Below, piece after piece: positions 34,549-42,740 of a DNA stretch of 64,000 bases. The stretch comes from JAWVFM01 sp038237625. Its GTDB lineage: Bacteria; Actinomycetota; Thermoleophilia; Solirubrobacterales; 70-9. Where the stretch lies: the NCBI GenBank assembly GCA_038237625.1, contig JBBRYM010000001.1, forward strand, positions 62,001 to 126,000, in the 5' to 3' direction. A model generated the notes under the pieces. That model was given only the letters and a program-made list of their open reading frames with translations. It did not search any database and was not told the origin of the DNA. A program made the translations under genes and the position numbers. Position 1 is the stretch's first letter, and each line of letters starts with the position of its first letter.

Positions 34549-34937
34549 AGGCCTTCGAGGAGACCGCGGACACGGGCCTCGATCTCGTCGCGGATGATGC
34601 GGACCTCCTCGACGCCCCTGCCGGCCGGGTCCTCCAGCTCCCAATCCTCGTAGCGCTTTCCCGGGTAGATGGGGCAGGCGTCGCCGCAGCCCATCGTGAT
34701 GACCACGTCAGCCTTGCGCGCGCCGGCGTCCGTCAGCGGCTTCGGCAGCTCATGCGAAATGTCGATTCCGACCTCGGCCATCGCCTCGACGGCAACGGGG
34801 TTCACCTTGTCGGCGGGCTCCGAGCCTGCGCTGCGGACAACCACGCGCTCGCCGCCGAGCTTCGCGAGCCATCCCGCCGCCATCTGACTGCGGCCGGCGT
34901 TGTGGACGCAGACGAACAGAACCTCGGGGCGATCCAT
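34545..34937 (-). CDS. arsC: Arsenate reductase, low-molecular-weight phosphatase type
   Basis: This 130-residue enzyme reduces arsenate to arsenite. The catalytic P-loop CVHNAGRS starts at C10, and the downstream MGCGDACPIYPGKRYEDWELEDP segment (split: MGCGDACPIYP then GKRYEDWELEDP) is typical of thioredoxin/mycothiol-linked ArsC. The gene is the first of the leftward arm, coupled to the channel gene and divergent from arsR across 53 AT-rich bases. Confidence 0.94.
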   Translation of the reverse strand: MDRPEVLFVCVHNAGRSQMAAGWLAKLGGERVVVRSAGSEPADKVNPVAVEAMAEVGIDISHELPKPLTDAGARKADVVITMGCGDACPIYPGKRYEDWELEDPAGRGVEEVRIIRDEIEARVRGLLEGL

Positions 34938-34954
34938 GGTCAGATCTTATTCCA

Positions 34955-34992
34955 TTGACATTTATCTCTTTAATCGATATACATATATAGAT
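34955..34992 (+). promoter_or_regulatory. arsR promoter with overlapping ArsR-type operator
   Basis: TTGACA (34955-34960), a 17-base spacer and TATACA (34978-34983) form a near-consensus promoter. An imperfect 20-bp palindrome, ATCGATATACATATATAGAT (34973-34992, 16 of 20 symmetric), covers the -10 and touches the ATG at 34991. ArsR binding there would block RNA polymerase. The start lies 7 bases after the -10, so the mRNA is probably leaderless. Confidence 0.75.
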
Positions 34993-35347
34993 GCCTATCG
35001 ATCTGGAGCTCAGTCCTAAGCAGAAGCGTCCTGCCGGCGAACCGTGCTGCGAGCCGGTCGTCTACCCCGAGATCGCCCGCGAGAAGGCTGAGCGAACCGC
35101 CGCGGTGGCCAAGGCGCTGGGAGACCCGGTGCGGATGCAGCTCGTCGACGTCCTGCGAAGGCACGCCGGCGAGGTCTGCGTTTGTGAGCTGGTGCCGCTC
35201 TTCGACCTGTCGCAGCCCACCATCTCGCACCATCTGAAGGTGCTGCGCGACGCCGGCATCGTCGGTTCTGAGCGCCGCGGCCTCTGGGCCTACTACTACG
35301 TCGAAGGAAACGCACTCGAGGAGTTGAGCGAATGGCTGAGCAACTGA
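34991..35347 (+). CDS. arsR: ArsR-family arsenite-responsive repressor
   Basis: The 118-residue winged-helix repressor has helix-turn-helix FDLSQPTISHHLKVLRDAGI at residues 71-90. The metal-sensing pair C63 and C65 lies in GEVCVCEL, at the alpha-3 site used by classical ArsR for trivalent arsenic; an additional C19-C20 pair at the N-terminus could be a third ligand. It releases the divergent ars operons when arsenite binds. Its 3' end overlaps arsM by 16 bases. Confidence 0.94.
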   Translation: MPIDLELSPKQKRPAGEPCCEPVVYPEIAREKAERTAAVAKALGDPVRMQLVDVLRRHAGEVCVCELVPLFDLSQPTISHHLKVLRDAGIVGSERRGLWAYYYVEGNALEELSEWLSN

Positions 35348-36114
35348 TCGGAGCAGACGAGATCACCGAGATCGTCCGCGAGCGCTATGCAGAGGCTGCG
35401 CGAAGGGCCGCCACGGCGAGCGCCGGATGCTGCGGCGAGCCCGCCAGCTGCGGGTGCGGCAGCGCCGCCGGCGCTGAGGCCGCGACGTTCGGCTCAGCCC
35501 TATATCCGGATGCCGACCGCGAGGCGCTGCCAGCCGCCGCCAAGGCAGCCTCGCTCGGGTGCGGCAACCCGACGGCGATCGCCGAGCTCCGGGAGGGAGA
35601 GTCCGTGCTCGACCTCGGCTCCGGAGGTGGCATCGACGTGATTCTCTCCGCCCGGCGCGTGGGGCCCTCGGGCAAGGCCTACGGGCTCGACATGACCGAC
35701 GAGATGCTCGAGCTCGCCCGCTCGAACCTCGAGGAATCCGGGCTCGAAAACGCGGAATTCCTGAAGGGCACGATCGAGGCGATTCCGCTTCCGGACGGCT
35801 CCGTTGACGTGATCATCTCCAACTGCGTCATCAATCTCTCCGGCGACAAGACCGCTGTTTTCCGCGAGGCCGCCCGGGTCCTGCGCGCAGGGGGGCGGCT
35901 CGCTATCAGCGACGTGGTGGCCGAGCCCGGCATGGACGACGCGACTCGCGCGGACATGGCGGCATGGACCGGCTGCGTGGCGGGCGCCCTGACGGAATCT
36001 GAGTTTCGTGCCGAGCTAGACAGCGCCGGGTTCGAGGGCGTCGAGATCGAGCAAACCCACCGCGTCCACGACCAGGCTTTCTCCGCGATCGTGCGTGCTC
36101 GCGTCGCGCGCTGA
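35332..36114 (+). CDS. arsM: Arsenite S-adenosylmethionine methyltransferase
   Basis: The 260-residue class I methyltransferase has SAM motif VLDLGSGGGIDV at residues 92-103. The three cysteines required for arsenite binding and methylation in ArsM are present: C77 (LGCGNP), C165 (SNCVINL) and C215 (WTGCVAG). The N-terminal part has another Cys cluster (C33, C34, C40, C42) that may pre-bind arsenic. It methylates arsenite to methylated, partly volatile species. It overlaps arsR by 16 bases and its stop overlaps the next ATG by one base. Confidence 0.93.
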   Translation: MAEQLIGADEITEIVRERYAEAARRAATASAGCCGEPASCGCGSAAGAEAATFGSALYPDADREALPAAAKAASLGCGNPTAIAELREGESVLDLGSGGGIDVILSARRVGPSGKAYGLDMTDEMLELARSNLEESGLENAEFLKGTIEAIPLPDGSVDVIISNCVINLSGDKTAVFREAARVLRAGGRLAISDVVAEPGMDDATRADMAAWTGCVAGALTESEFRAELDSAGFEGVEIEQTHRVHDQAFSAIVRARVAR

Positions 36115-36935
36115 TGAGCCCCCTCGCCAGACTCAAGAATCCCCAGGCGCTCTACCTCGACTGGGAGCACGCCCATTGGGCGGCCCAAGACGTGGATCTG
36201 CGTCGCGACCCTTCGGATTGGGCCGGGATCGAAGACTCCGAGCGCACGCTCCTGTATTTCGTGCTGAGCTCGCTGATGGTCGCCGAGGAGCGGATCTCGA
36301 CCCAGTTCTGCGGCCTCGTGCTGGCTCAGGACGACGAGGAGGAGGGCTCGTACCTCTCCACGCAGCTCGTCGACGAGGTCCGCCACATGCAGTTCTACGC
36401 CCGCTTCCAGAACGAGGTGATCGCCGACCCGGCCGCGATCGCAGCTCATGTCGCCCGCGCCCGCGAGGGCCTGGGCGAGCCCTTCCGCCGGGTTTTCGAC
36501 GTCGCGCTGGTCGAGGCGCACGACCGGTTGCTGGCGGACCCGAGAAATCGCGAGGCGAAGGTCGACTTCGTGACGATCTACCACATGATTCTCGAGGGGA
36601 CCCTCGGGCTCACCGCCTCGCATTTCACCCTCGACTTCCTGCGCGACCGGGACCTATTGCCCGGCTTTGCCGAGGGCTACTCCCTGATCGCCGCCGACGA
36701 GCAGCGCCACCTCGCCTACGGGACGTGGTTCCTGCGCGACGCGGTGGCGGCCGACCCCGGGATGGCGGAGGTGATGCGGTCCCGGCTTCACGACCTCCTG
36801 CCGGCGGTCGCCGAATCGGTGGCCCCGCCCTCGGAGGGGGCCTGGGACGTGCTCGGCCTTGAGGACGGCGCGCTGGCATCGTTCGCGCTGCAGGCGCTCA
36901 CGCGGCGCCTCGCGATCATCGGCGTGGAGCTCTAG
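36114..36935 (+). CDS. Diiron R2-like (ferritin-fold) oxidase/ribonucleotide reductase beta-like protein
   Basis: The 273-residue four-helix-bundle protein has a full set of dimetal carboxylate ligands: E58/E59 in VAEERIS, E88-x2-H91 in DEVRHMQFY, E161 in MILEGTLG and E196-x2-H199 in DEQRHLAYG. This E/ExxH/E/ExxH pattern is that of ribonucleotide reductase R2 and R2-like oxidases; no R1 gene is adjacent. Translation is coupled to arsM (ATGA overlap), so it is part of the arsenic operon. A role in oxidising arsenic or repairing metal damage is possible, but not shown. Confidence 0.75.
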   Translation: MSPLARLKNPQALYLDWEHAHWAAQDVDLRRDPSDWAGIEDSERTLLYFVLSSLMVAEERISTQFCGLVLAQDDEEEGSYLSTQLVDEVRHMQFYARFQNEVIADPAAIAAHVARAREGLGEPFRRVFDVALVEAHDRLLADPRNREAKVDFVTIYHMILEGTLGLTASHFTLDFLRDRDLLPGFAEGYSLIAADEQRHLAYGTWFLRDAVAADPGMAEVMRSRLHDLLPAVAESVAPPSEGAWDVLGLEDGALASFALQALTRRLAIIGVEL

Positions 36936-36938
36936 GGC

Positions 36939-37805
36939 CTAGAACGCGAAGATCAGCGTCAGCGTGACCCCGACGGCGATGCAGTAGATGCCGAAGGGCG
37001 TCAGCCGGTTGGTCTCGAAGAAGCGCAGCAGGAACTTCACGGCGAAGAAGGTCATCACGCCGGCGCAGAGCGCCGCGGCGGCGGCGGGCCCGCGCACTCC
37101 GTCACCGGTGGAGCCGAAAAGGTCGGGCAGCTTCAGCACGGCAGCTGCTCCGATGATCGGGGTCGCCAGCAGGAATCCGTAGCGGGCGGCGTCTTCGTTC
37201 GAGAGCCCGAACAGAAGCCCGCCGCCCATGGTGATCCCGGACCGAGAGATGCCCGGCACCAGCGCGGCGGCCTGCGCCGATCCGACGCCGATGGCCTGGC
37301 GCCAGCTGAGACGCGCGATGCGCGTGTCCGAGTCGCCGAGATGGTCATCCGGAGTCGGGGCGCGCTTGCGAAGTCTCTCGAACGCCAAGAGCAGCAGCCC
37401 GTTGACGATCAGGAATGCCGCGGCCGACGGTGCCGAAGCGAACAGGCTGCGCAAGGGGTGCTCGAGCAGGAGGCCGATGATCCCGGCCGGGATCGTTCCC
37501 ACCACCAGCAGCCAGCCGAGCCGGGCGTCGGTGTCGTCGGGCGCGATCACGCGGTCGCGCAGAGAGCGGCCAAGGCCCTTGAATATCCGGATCCAGTCGT
37601 TCAGGAAGAAGAAGAACAAGACGATCGCAGTCGCCAGGTGGGTGGCGACGAGGAAGGCCAGGAAGAAGTCGTCGTTTTGGTGGATGTTCCAGCCGAACAG
37701 CTGCGGAAGCACCACGCCATGGCCGAGGCTCGAGATCGGAAACGGCTCGGCGACACCCTGAACCAGGCCGAGGATGATCGCCTGGAAGTAGGAGATCGGA
37801 TGCAT
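36939..37805 (-). CDS. uppP: Undecaprenyl-diphosphatase
   Basis: This 288-residue membrane phosphatase (BacA type) recycles undecaprenyl pyrophosphate for cell-wall synthesis. The family motifs are QGVAEPFPISSLGH (residues 15-28, catalytic Glu/Ser/His) and PGISRSGITMGGG. About eight hydrophobic helices are visible. It is convergent with the R2-like gene (3-base gap). The first motif has EPFPISS in place of the commoner EFLPISS. Confidence 0.93.
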   Translation of the reverse strand: MHPISYFQAIILGLVQGVAEPFPISSLGHGVVLPQLFGWNIHQNDDFFLAFLVATHLATAIVLFFFFLNDWIRIFKGLGRSLRDRVIAPDDTDARLGWLLVVGTIPAGIIGLLLEHPLRSLFASAPSAAAFLIVNGLLLLAFERLRKRAPTPDDHLGDSDTRIARLSWRQAIGVGSAQAAALVPGISRSGITMGGGLLFGLSNEDAARYGFLLATPIIGAAAVLKLPDLFGSTGDGVRGPAAAAALCAGVMTFFAVKFLLRFFETNRLTPFGIYCIAVGVTLTLIFAF

Positions 37806-37817
37806 TGGCGCCCGGGC

Positions 37818-38057
37818 TCAGGCGGCGCGGTTGGACGCCGAGGGCCCGGATTGAAACCAGGCGAAGATGAAGCAGCCGAGCGCGACAACCAGGGCGGCGA
37901 CTCCGTGCTTGAAGTGGTGGTGCGTCGATCCGGACTCGTGACCGGGGAAGAACGAGGGCAGGGAGCCTGCGGGCTCAGCCCAGTAGATGATTGCGACGAC
38001 GAGCAAGACGACGCCCAGGATCACGGCGGGGACAATGAGGTTTCGGCGCTTCGTCAT
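37818..38057 (-). CDS. Small two-helix membrane protein
   Basis: The 79-residue protein has two hydrophobic helices (residues 7-26 and 52-69) joined by a loop with a His-rich stretch THHHFKH. It precedes uppP by 12 bases in the same direction. The family was not recognised; the histidines might bind a metal, which is a guess. Confidence 0.6.
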   Translation of the reverse strand: MTKRRNLIVPAVILGVVLLVVAIIYWAEPAGSLPSFFPGHESGSTHHHFKHGVAALVVALGCFIFAWFQSGPSASNRAA

Positions 38058-38148
38058 GGGTTGGGGAGCGGTTGCCGAGGGGGCGACGACCCGCGCAGCC
38101 TAGCGGCCACGGTCGCGCCGCAACCTGAAGCAAAGGTGAACGAACGGA

Positions 38149-39009
38149 TCAGCCGCCGCCATAGGCGACGACGAGATCGGTGATCACGCCCGCCGCGAAC
38201 CCGACCGCCAGCCAGGCCAGCCCCAGCTCACGGTGGCCAAACCTGCGCATGCCGTGCCAGATCTCGCCGATCACGTAGAGGATCGCCCCGCCGGCGATCG
38301 CGTAGAAGGCGAGCTCGAGCGTCTTACTGTTGAGCTCGTAGCCGACGATGGAGCCCAGGAACGTCGGGCCGCCTCCGATCAAGCCGGCGAGGGCTATCCA
38401 GCCCCACGACGGGCGAACGTCACCCAGAGGCCCGACGATCCCGAAGCCCTCGGTGGAGTTGTGCAGGGCGAAGCCGACGATCAGGACCGTCGCGAGGCCG
38501 ATCTCGCCGGTGCTCGCCGAGACCCCGATCGCGAGCCCTTCGGCGAAGTTGTGGATCCCGATCGCCGCGGCGACGATGAGGGCCGTTCGCAGGGCGCGCT
38601 CGCGCGCGGCGCTCTCCTGATCCGCGATCGCCTGAGCCGGGTCCGCGACGATGGCGTCAACGGCGGCGCCGGCAATCGGGGGATGCCCGGGAGCGGCGGC
38701 ACGCACGCGGCGCTCGAGGTAGCCGAGCCCGGCGCTGCCGAGGGCAAACCCCCCGGTGAACAGGAGCGCGAGCCCGGCCGCTCGCCCGAAGCTGCCGGTG
38801 CCGTCGTGGTAGGCACTCACGGCGTCCTCCGATATCGAAAACCCGTGACCGAGCACGTCGACGAGCAGGAACACGAGGATGCCCACGGAGAGCATCGCCA
38901 GGGCCACCCGGTGGCGCTCGCCGAGAATTCGCATCCGGGCGATCGGCAGGCCGAGGAAGATCGTGCCGCCGGCGAGAGCGCCGAGTAGGACGGTTTCGAG
39001 AAAGGACAT
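38149..39009 (-). CDS. ZIP-family metal transporter
   Basis: The 286-residue membrane protein has about eight helices. The metal-binding helix-4 motif HNFAEGLAIG and the helix-5 motif HNSTEGFGI are those of ZIP transporters, which import zinc, iron or manganese. A DtxR-like box lies 13-26 bases upstream of the ATG. Substrate metal unknown; the box type hints at iron or manganese. Confidence 0.88.
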   Translation of the reverse strand: MSFLETVLLGALAGGTIFLGLPIARMRILGERHRVALAMLSVGILVFLLVDVLGHGFSISEDAVSAYHDGTGSFGRAAGLALLFTGGFALGSAGLGYLERRVRAAAPGHPPIAGAAVDAIVADPAQAIADQESAARERALRTALIVAAAIGIHNFAEGLAIGVSASTGEIGLATVLIVGFALHNSTEGFGIVGPLGDVRPSWGWIALAGLIGGGPTFLGSIVGYELNSKTLELAFYAIAGGAILYVIGEIWHGMRRFGHRELGLAWLAVGFAAGVITDLVVAYGGG

Positions 39010-39021
39010 CTGCGGATCGAA

Positions 39022-39035
39022 TTAGGGATACCTAA
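39022..39035. promoter_or_regulatory. DtxR/IdeR-like operator TTAGG-GATA-CCTAA
   Basis: Perfect 5-bp inverted arms with a 4-base centre match the inner 14 bases of the IdeR/DtxR box. It lies between the divergent ZIP transporter and small exported protein genes. Confidence 0.55.
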
Positions 39036-39073
39036 GTCGGAATTGAGAGTAGCAACGGTAGTAATCTGCGCGC

Positions 39074-39340
39074 GTGAGCAAGGGACCCCTTACCCGCTTT
39101 GCGGCGGCTCTGGCACTGGCCCTGGGAGGCCTCCTCATCGCCTCCCCGCTCGCGCTGGCAGCCGACGGCGTCGGCATCGGCGGACCCGCTGACGACAAGA
39201 AGGTGACCTACTGGGCCTTCGCGGTCCTCGTCTTCTTCACGCTCGTGGTCATCGTCGGCTCGCTGATTCAGATCCGCCTCGAGGCCCGCAAGGAGCGCCT
39301 CCAAGCCGACCTGCAGCGCGTGCATCGTCCGGTTGACTAA
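39074..39340 (+). CDS. Small exported/membrane protein
   Basis: The 88-residue protein has a signal-like N-terminal helix (residues 8-29, ending SPLALA), a short outside loop and a second helix (46-66) followed by a charged tail. Translation start is GTG at 39074. It overlaps the next gene by 8 bases and is divergent from the ZIP transporter. Function not recognised. Confidence 0.6.
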   Translation: MSKGPLTRFAAALALALGGLLIASPLALAADGVGIGGPADDKKVTYWAFAVLVFFTLVVIVGSLIQIRLEARKERLQADLQRVHRPVD

Positions 39341-40133
39341 GCCGTGGGCGAAGGTCGCCTACGAGCGGCGCGGAGTCGCCGCCCTGCTACGCATCACCCG
39401 TCCCGAGCGGCGCAACGCCGTCGACGCCGAGACCGCCGCGGGGCTCGCCGAGGGCTTTCACCGCTTCGAGGATGACCCCGACGCCCGGGCGCTGATCCTC
39501 GCGGGCGGCGACGACGAAGCCTTCTGCGCCGGCGCCGACCTCAAGGCGATCGCCGAGGCCGGCGTCGACAGCGAAGGAGCCATGGAGTGGGTCGAGCGCT
39601 TTGGCGACGGCCCGCTCGGCTTCACCCGCCTGGCCGCGTCGAAGCCGACGATCGCCGCGATCTCCGGCTGGTGCCTGGCCGGGGGCCTCGAGCTGGCGCT
39701 CTGGTGCGACCTGCGCGTTGGGACCCAGACGGCCAAGCTGGGCTTTACCGAGCGCCGCTTCGGGGTGCCGTTGATCGACGGCGGCACCCAGCGGCTGCCA
39801 CGGATCGTGGGCATGGGCCGGGCCCTGGACATGATCCTCACCGGGCGCGTTCTCGAGGCGGGCGAGGCGCACCAATGGGGACTCCTAAACGAAGTCGTTA
39901 CCCCGGGCCGGCATCTCGACCGTGCCCTGGAGATCGCCGAGGGGCTCGCCGCGTTTCCTCAGGAGACGATGCTCTCCGATCGCCGCGCGGCGCTCGAGGG
40001 GGCCGGATTGACCCTCGCCGACGGACTTGCGCTCGAAGCCGAGCTTGGCGCCGCCTCGGTGGCCGTGGGGGTAAGCGGAGCGGCGCGCTTCGCAGCCGGC
40101 GAAGGCCGCGGCGCCGCCGGCGCCGGGGTCTAG
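39333..40133 (+). CDS. Enoyl-CoA hydratase/isomerase (crotonase) family protein
   Basis: This 266-residue crotonase-fold protein has oxyanion-hole segments AFCAGADLKAIAEAG and AAISGWCLAGGLELALWCDL. The catalytic Glu pair of true hydratases is not both evident (the second region reads RRFGVPLIDGGTQRLPRIVG), so isomerase or another crotonase activity is possible. It starts with TTG at 39333, overlapping the upstream gene by 8 bases. The C-terminus is Gly/Ala-rich. It is convergent with the HD-domain gene. Confidence 0.82.
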   Translation: MTKPWAKVAYERRGVAALLRITRPERRNAVDAETAAGLAEGFHRFEDDPDARALILAGGDDEAFCAGADLKAIAEAGVDSEGAMEWVERFGDGPLGFTRLAASKPTIAAISGWCLAGGLELALWCDLRVGTQTAKLGFTERRFGVPLIDGGTQRLPRIVGMGRALDMILTGRVLEAGEAHQWGLLNEVVTPGRHLDRALEIAEGLAAFPQETMLSDRRAALEGAGLTLADGLALEAELGAASVAVGVSGAARFAAGEGRGAAGAGV

Positions 40134-40137
40134 GCCC

Positions 40138-41010
40138 TTACAAGCGGAACTCGGGCAGAAGGCGCTTTTCGGATTCGCCCTCGACGGCGGCGATGACCTC
40201 GATGTGGCCTTCGAGGGGGCTGCCGCGCAGCTTCGTGGCCAGCAGGTCGTCGACCTGAAAGATGCCGGCGGAGTTGTTCATCTGGATCTCGACTCGGATC
40301 GCGCGCTCGGTTCCCGGCCCGATCTTGACCTTGTCGATCGCGGCAGCAGACAACGCGTGGATCCCGGTCTGTCCCGACGAAATCGGAATCCGGGTCCGTC
40401 CCTGAGCCATGTCGAGCGCGTCGGCCACGCGCACCACGCCAGCCTCGACCGTGTACGGCTCCCCGCGACGGCGATGGCCGATGATCGTGTGAAGCGTCTC
40501 GGCGACGACGACCGCTCGCTCGGCGTCGTCGTAGATCTTCGCGAGCAGCTCGCGCAGCTTGCGCTCGGCCAGGAGCAGGCTGAAGGCCTCGTGGTCGACG
40601 CGGTGGATCGACATTCCGACGTCATGGAGCATGGCGCCGCCGGCCACCACCACCTCGGCGTCGCGGTCGCGCATCGCGTGGTCGCCGGTCATGGCGGTCT
40701 CGACCCCGGCCTTGACCAGGAGCCGCAACAACCGCAGGGCGATATTGGTAACCACCTGGATGTGGACCCAGGAGTGGTCCGACATCCCCAGCCGCTCCGA
40801 GGTCAGCTGCGCCATATGCCACCACGCCCGCAGCTCGGCGTCGGCGTTGGCCGCGTCCAGCAGCGCCTCGAGCTTGCGGTTGCCGCGGGTGGGGGCGCGA
40901 ACGTGGGCGCGTTCGACTGCGGTCTTCGGGTCCAGGCCGCGCTCGCCAGGCCCTGCGGGAGGAGCGTCGGCCGGGACCTCGAGGCTTTCGACCGGCTCCT
41001 CCGCGTTCAT
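40138..41010 (-). CDS. HD-domain phosphohydrolase-like protein
   Basis: The 290-residue protein has an HD metal-binding domain: H79-SWVHIQ, GGAMLHDVGMSIHRVDHE (His-Asp pair) and VVRVADALDMAQGR as the distal Asp. Such domains hydrolyse nucleotides or cyclic dinucleotides. The C-terminal 80 residues form a separate beta-rich domain. The N-terminal 30 residues are Pro/Glu-rich and disordered. The specific substrate is unknown. Confidence 0.8.
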   Translation of the reverse strand: MNAEEPVESLEVPADAPPAGPGERGLDPKTAVERAHVRAPTRGNRKLEALLDAANADAELRAWWHMAQLTSERLGMSDHSWVHIQVVTNIALRLLRLLVKAGVETAMTGDHAMRDRDAEVVVAGGAMLHDVGMSIHRVDHEAFSLLLAERKLRELLAKIYDDAERAVVVAETLHTIIGHRRRGEPYTVEAGVVRVADALDMAQGRTRIPISSGQTGIHALSAAAIDKVKIGPGTERAIRVEIQMNNSAGIFQVDDLLATKLRGSPLEGHIEVIAAVEGESEKRLLPEFRL

Positions 41011-41058
41011 GGGGTCAGTCTCTCATCCTGCTCGAGTCCTTACTAGGCTGCCGCCAAG

Positions 41059-41772
41059 TTGGAAGCAGGAAGGGTGCTGTCGGTCGAGCGTCGCGGGGAG
41101 ATCGCGCTCGTCACCCTGCAGCGGCCCGAGAAGCGCAACGCCCTTTCCATCGAGCTGCGCGAGCGCCTCGGCGAGGCCTTCGCCGAGTTGTCGGAGGACG
41201 AGCGCGTGGCCTGCGTGGTCCTCACCGGGGCGGGCACGGCCTTCTGCTCCGGGATGGACACGACCCAGTTCGGCGGCGACATGGAGAACCGCCGGCGCCT
41301 GGTCGAGACGAGCACCCTCGCCTTCGACGCGGTCGCCGACTGCAGCCGTCCCGTGGTTGCGGCTGTCAACGGGCCAGCCCTTGCGGGCGGCTTCGCGTTG
41401 GCGCTCCTGTGCGATTTGCGGGTCGCCGCCGCAACAGCGGAGTTCGGTTACCCCGAGCTCCCGAAGGGGATCCCGCCGAGCTACGCGGCGGCTCGAGCCA
41501 TCCTGCCGGCCACCGTCGCCCAGGAGCTTTGCCTCACCGGCCGGATCGTCAAGGCCGCTGAGGCCCACCGGCTGGGGATCGTGCGGGAGGTCGTTTCCGC
41601 CGGGGAAGACGTCGTCGAGCGCGGGATCGCCGTTGCGCAGAAGGTTGCAGAGCTGCCCCGCGAGGCCGTGCTCGAGACCAAGCGACGCACCGGGCTCGAA
41701 CGACGCCACCTCTGGGGCTTTCTCTTCGACGACGAAAGGGACGTGTTTAGGAGAGCCCTGCTCGGCGCCTAG
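41059..41772 (+). CDS. Enoyl-CoA hydratase/isomerase family protein
   Basis: The 237-residue crotonase-fold protein has FCSGMDTTQFGGD and AAVNGPALAGGFALALLCDL as oxyanion-hole regions, and EFGYPELPKGIPPSYA in the place of the hydratase Glu motif. It is shorter than usual (about 260). The TTG start at 41059 is 9 bases after a TAGGCT -10 box. It is paralogous to the gene at 39333; substrates unknown. Its stop overlaps the convergent membrane-protein gene by 4 bases. Confidence 0.82.
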   Translation: MEAGRVLSVERRGEIALVTLQRPEKRNALSIELRERLGEAFAELSEDERVACVVLTGAGTAFCSGMDTTQFGGDMENRRRLVETSTLAFDAVADCSRPVVAAVNGPALAGGFALALLCDLRVAAATAEFGYPELPKGIPPSYAAARAILPATVAQELCLTGRIVKAAEAHRLGIVREVVSAGEDVVERGIAVAQKVAELPREAVLETKRRTGLERRHLWGFLFDDERDVFRRALLGA

Positions 41773-42098
41773 TAGCCGTCAGCGGGCAGCGAGCTGCCTG
41801 CGATGAAGCCGGCCACGCAGGCGGTCGCATGCAGGGCGAGGATCAGCGAGTTGCGAAAGAGGACGCTGCCGACGTCGCCGACCGCCGGGTGCTCAGTCAG
41901 GCCCGGAAGGACGAGCGGCGTCGGATCGGGCCGCGCGACGGCCGCCACCACCAGGATCGCGCCGAGAAGCGCGAAGGCGATCGCGACGGCCAGGAAGAGC
42001 CAACTTCCCAGCGCGTCCCACGGGCTGGCGTTCCAGCGCCGCAGCGCCGCGCGGGTGGCATCCATGCCACGGACGAATGCGTAGTCGGAGGCGCCCAT
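41769..42098 (-). CDS. Small membrane protein, two helices
   Basis: The 109-residue protein has two hydrophobic helices (residues 30-55 and 82-103) and a Pro-rich outside loop. It is convergent with the crotonase gene and follows the rpf gene by 57 bases. Family not recognised; the second helix resembles those of SpoIIM-like membrane proteins only weakly. Confidence 0.55.
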   Translation of the reverse strand: MGASDYAFVRGMDATRAALRRWNASPWDALGSWLFLAVAIAFALLGAILVVAAVARPDPTPLVLPGLTEHPAVGDVGSVLFRNSLILALHATACVAGFIAGSSLPADGY

Positions 42099-42155
42099 GC
42101 CCTCCTGCCCATCGACAGGAGGGCTGGGCGGGTTGAGGTGGCTGTCCGGCCGGGG

Positions 42156-42740
42156 CTAGCCGCAGATGGGCCAGGGGCTGGAGCCGGCTTGCGCATAGAG
42201 CATCGCCGCGCGCATGTCCTGCTCGGCCTCGGGAGCCGCGGCGGGGTCGCCGCTGCCGCCCATCGAGGCCCAGGTGCCGTTGTCGAACTGGTACTTGCCG
42301 CGGTAGGTGCCGTCCGAGGAGACGGCGGCCGGGTTGCCACCCGACTCGCAGGCGGCGATCGAGTCCAGGGTGCCCTGGGAGACCCCGTAGGACTCGGGCG
42401 AGGCATAGCCACCGCCAGCGCCGGACGAGCTCTTCGCGGCAGCGGCGCCCGCGAGCCTTGCGGCCGCCTGGCGCAGGTCTGCCGTCGAGGTGTCCTGAGC
42501 ACCCGCCAGGTCGCGCGGCAGAGTCACGCCGCTCTGCTCGGCCTTGCGGTAGGCCGCGCCGTAACGAGCGACGGCGTCCGAACGCGCGGGAGAGCGCCGC
42601 GGAAGCTTGACGTGGCCGTTATGCGGCACGCCAGTCTGAGTCTGATTGGCAGGAGCCTTGGCCGTGGACTGGGTTGCGACGGCCAATGCGAGGACGCCGG
42701 CAGCGCCGGTGGCCATGAGCTTGTGCTTTGACGCGAACAC
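42156..42740 (-). CDS. Resuscitation-promoting-factor-like transglycosylase, exported
   Basis: The 194-residue exported protein has an N-terminal signal (residues 8-27), a Pro/Ala/Ser linker and a C-terminal Rpf domain at about 125-194: IAACESGGNP (catalytic Glu), GTYRGKYQFDNGTWASMGG, ending MLYAQAGSSPWPICG. It cleaves peptidoglycan and stimulates growth or exit from dormancy. GGAGGTGG precedes the GTG start. A 224-base leader and then an IS1595-family element lie upstream; the element interrupts a CRP-like site. Confidence 0.88.
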   Translation of the reverse strand: MFASKHKLMATGAAGVLALAVATQSTAKAPANQTQTGVPHNGHVKLPRRSPARSDAVARYGAAYRKAEQSGVTLPRDLAGAQDTSTADLRQAAARLAGAAAAKSSSGAGGGYASPESYGVSQGTLDSIAACESGGNPAAVSSDGTYRGKYQFDNGTWASMGGSGDPAAAPEAEQDMRAAMLYAQAGSSPWPICG

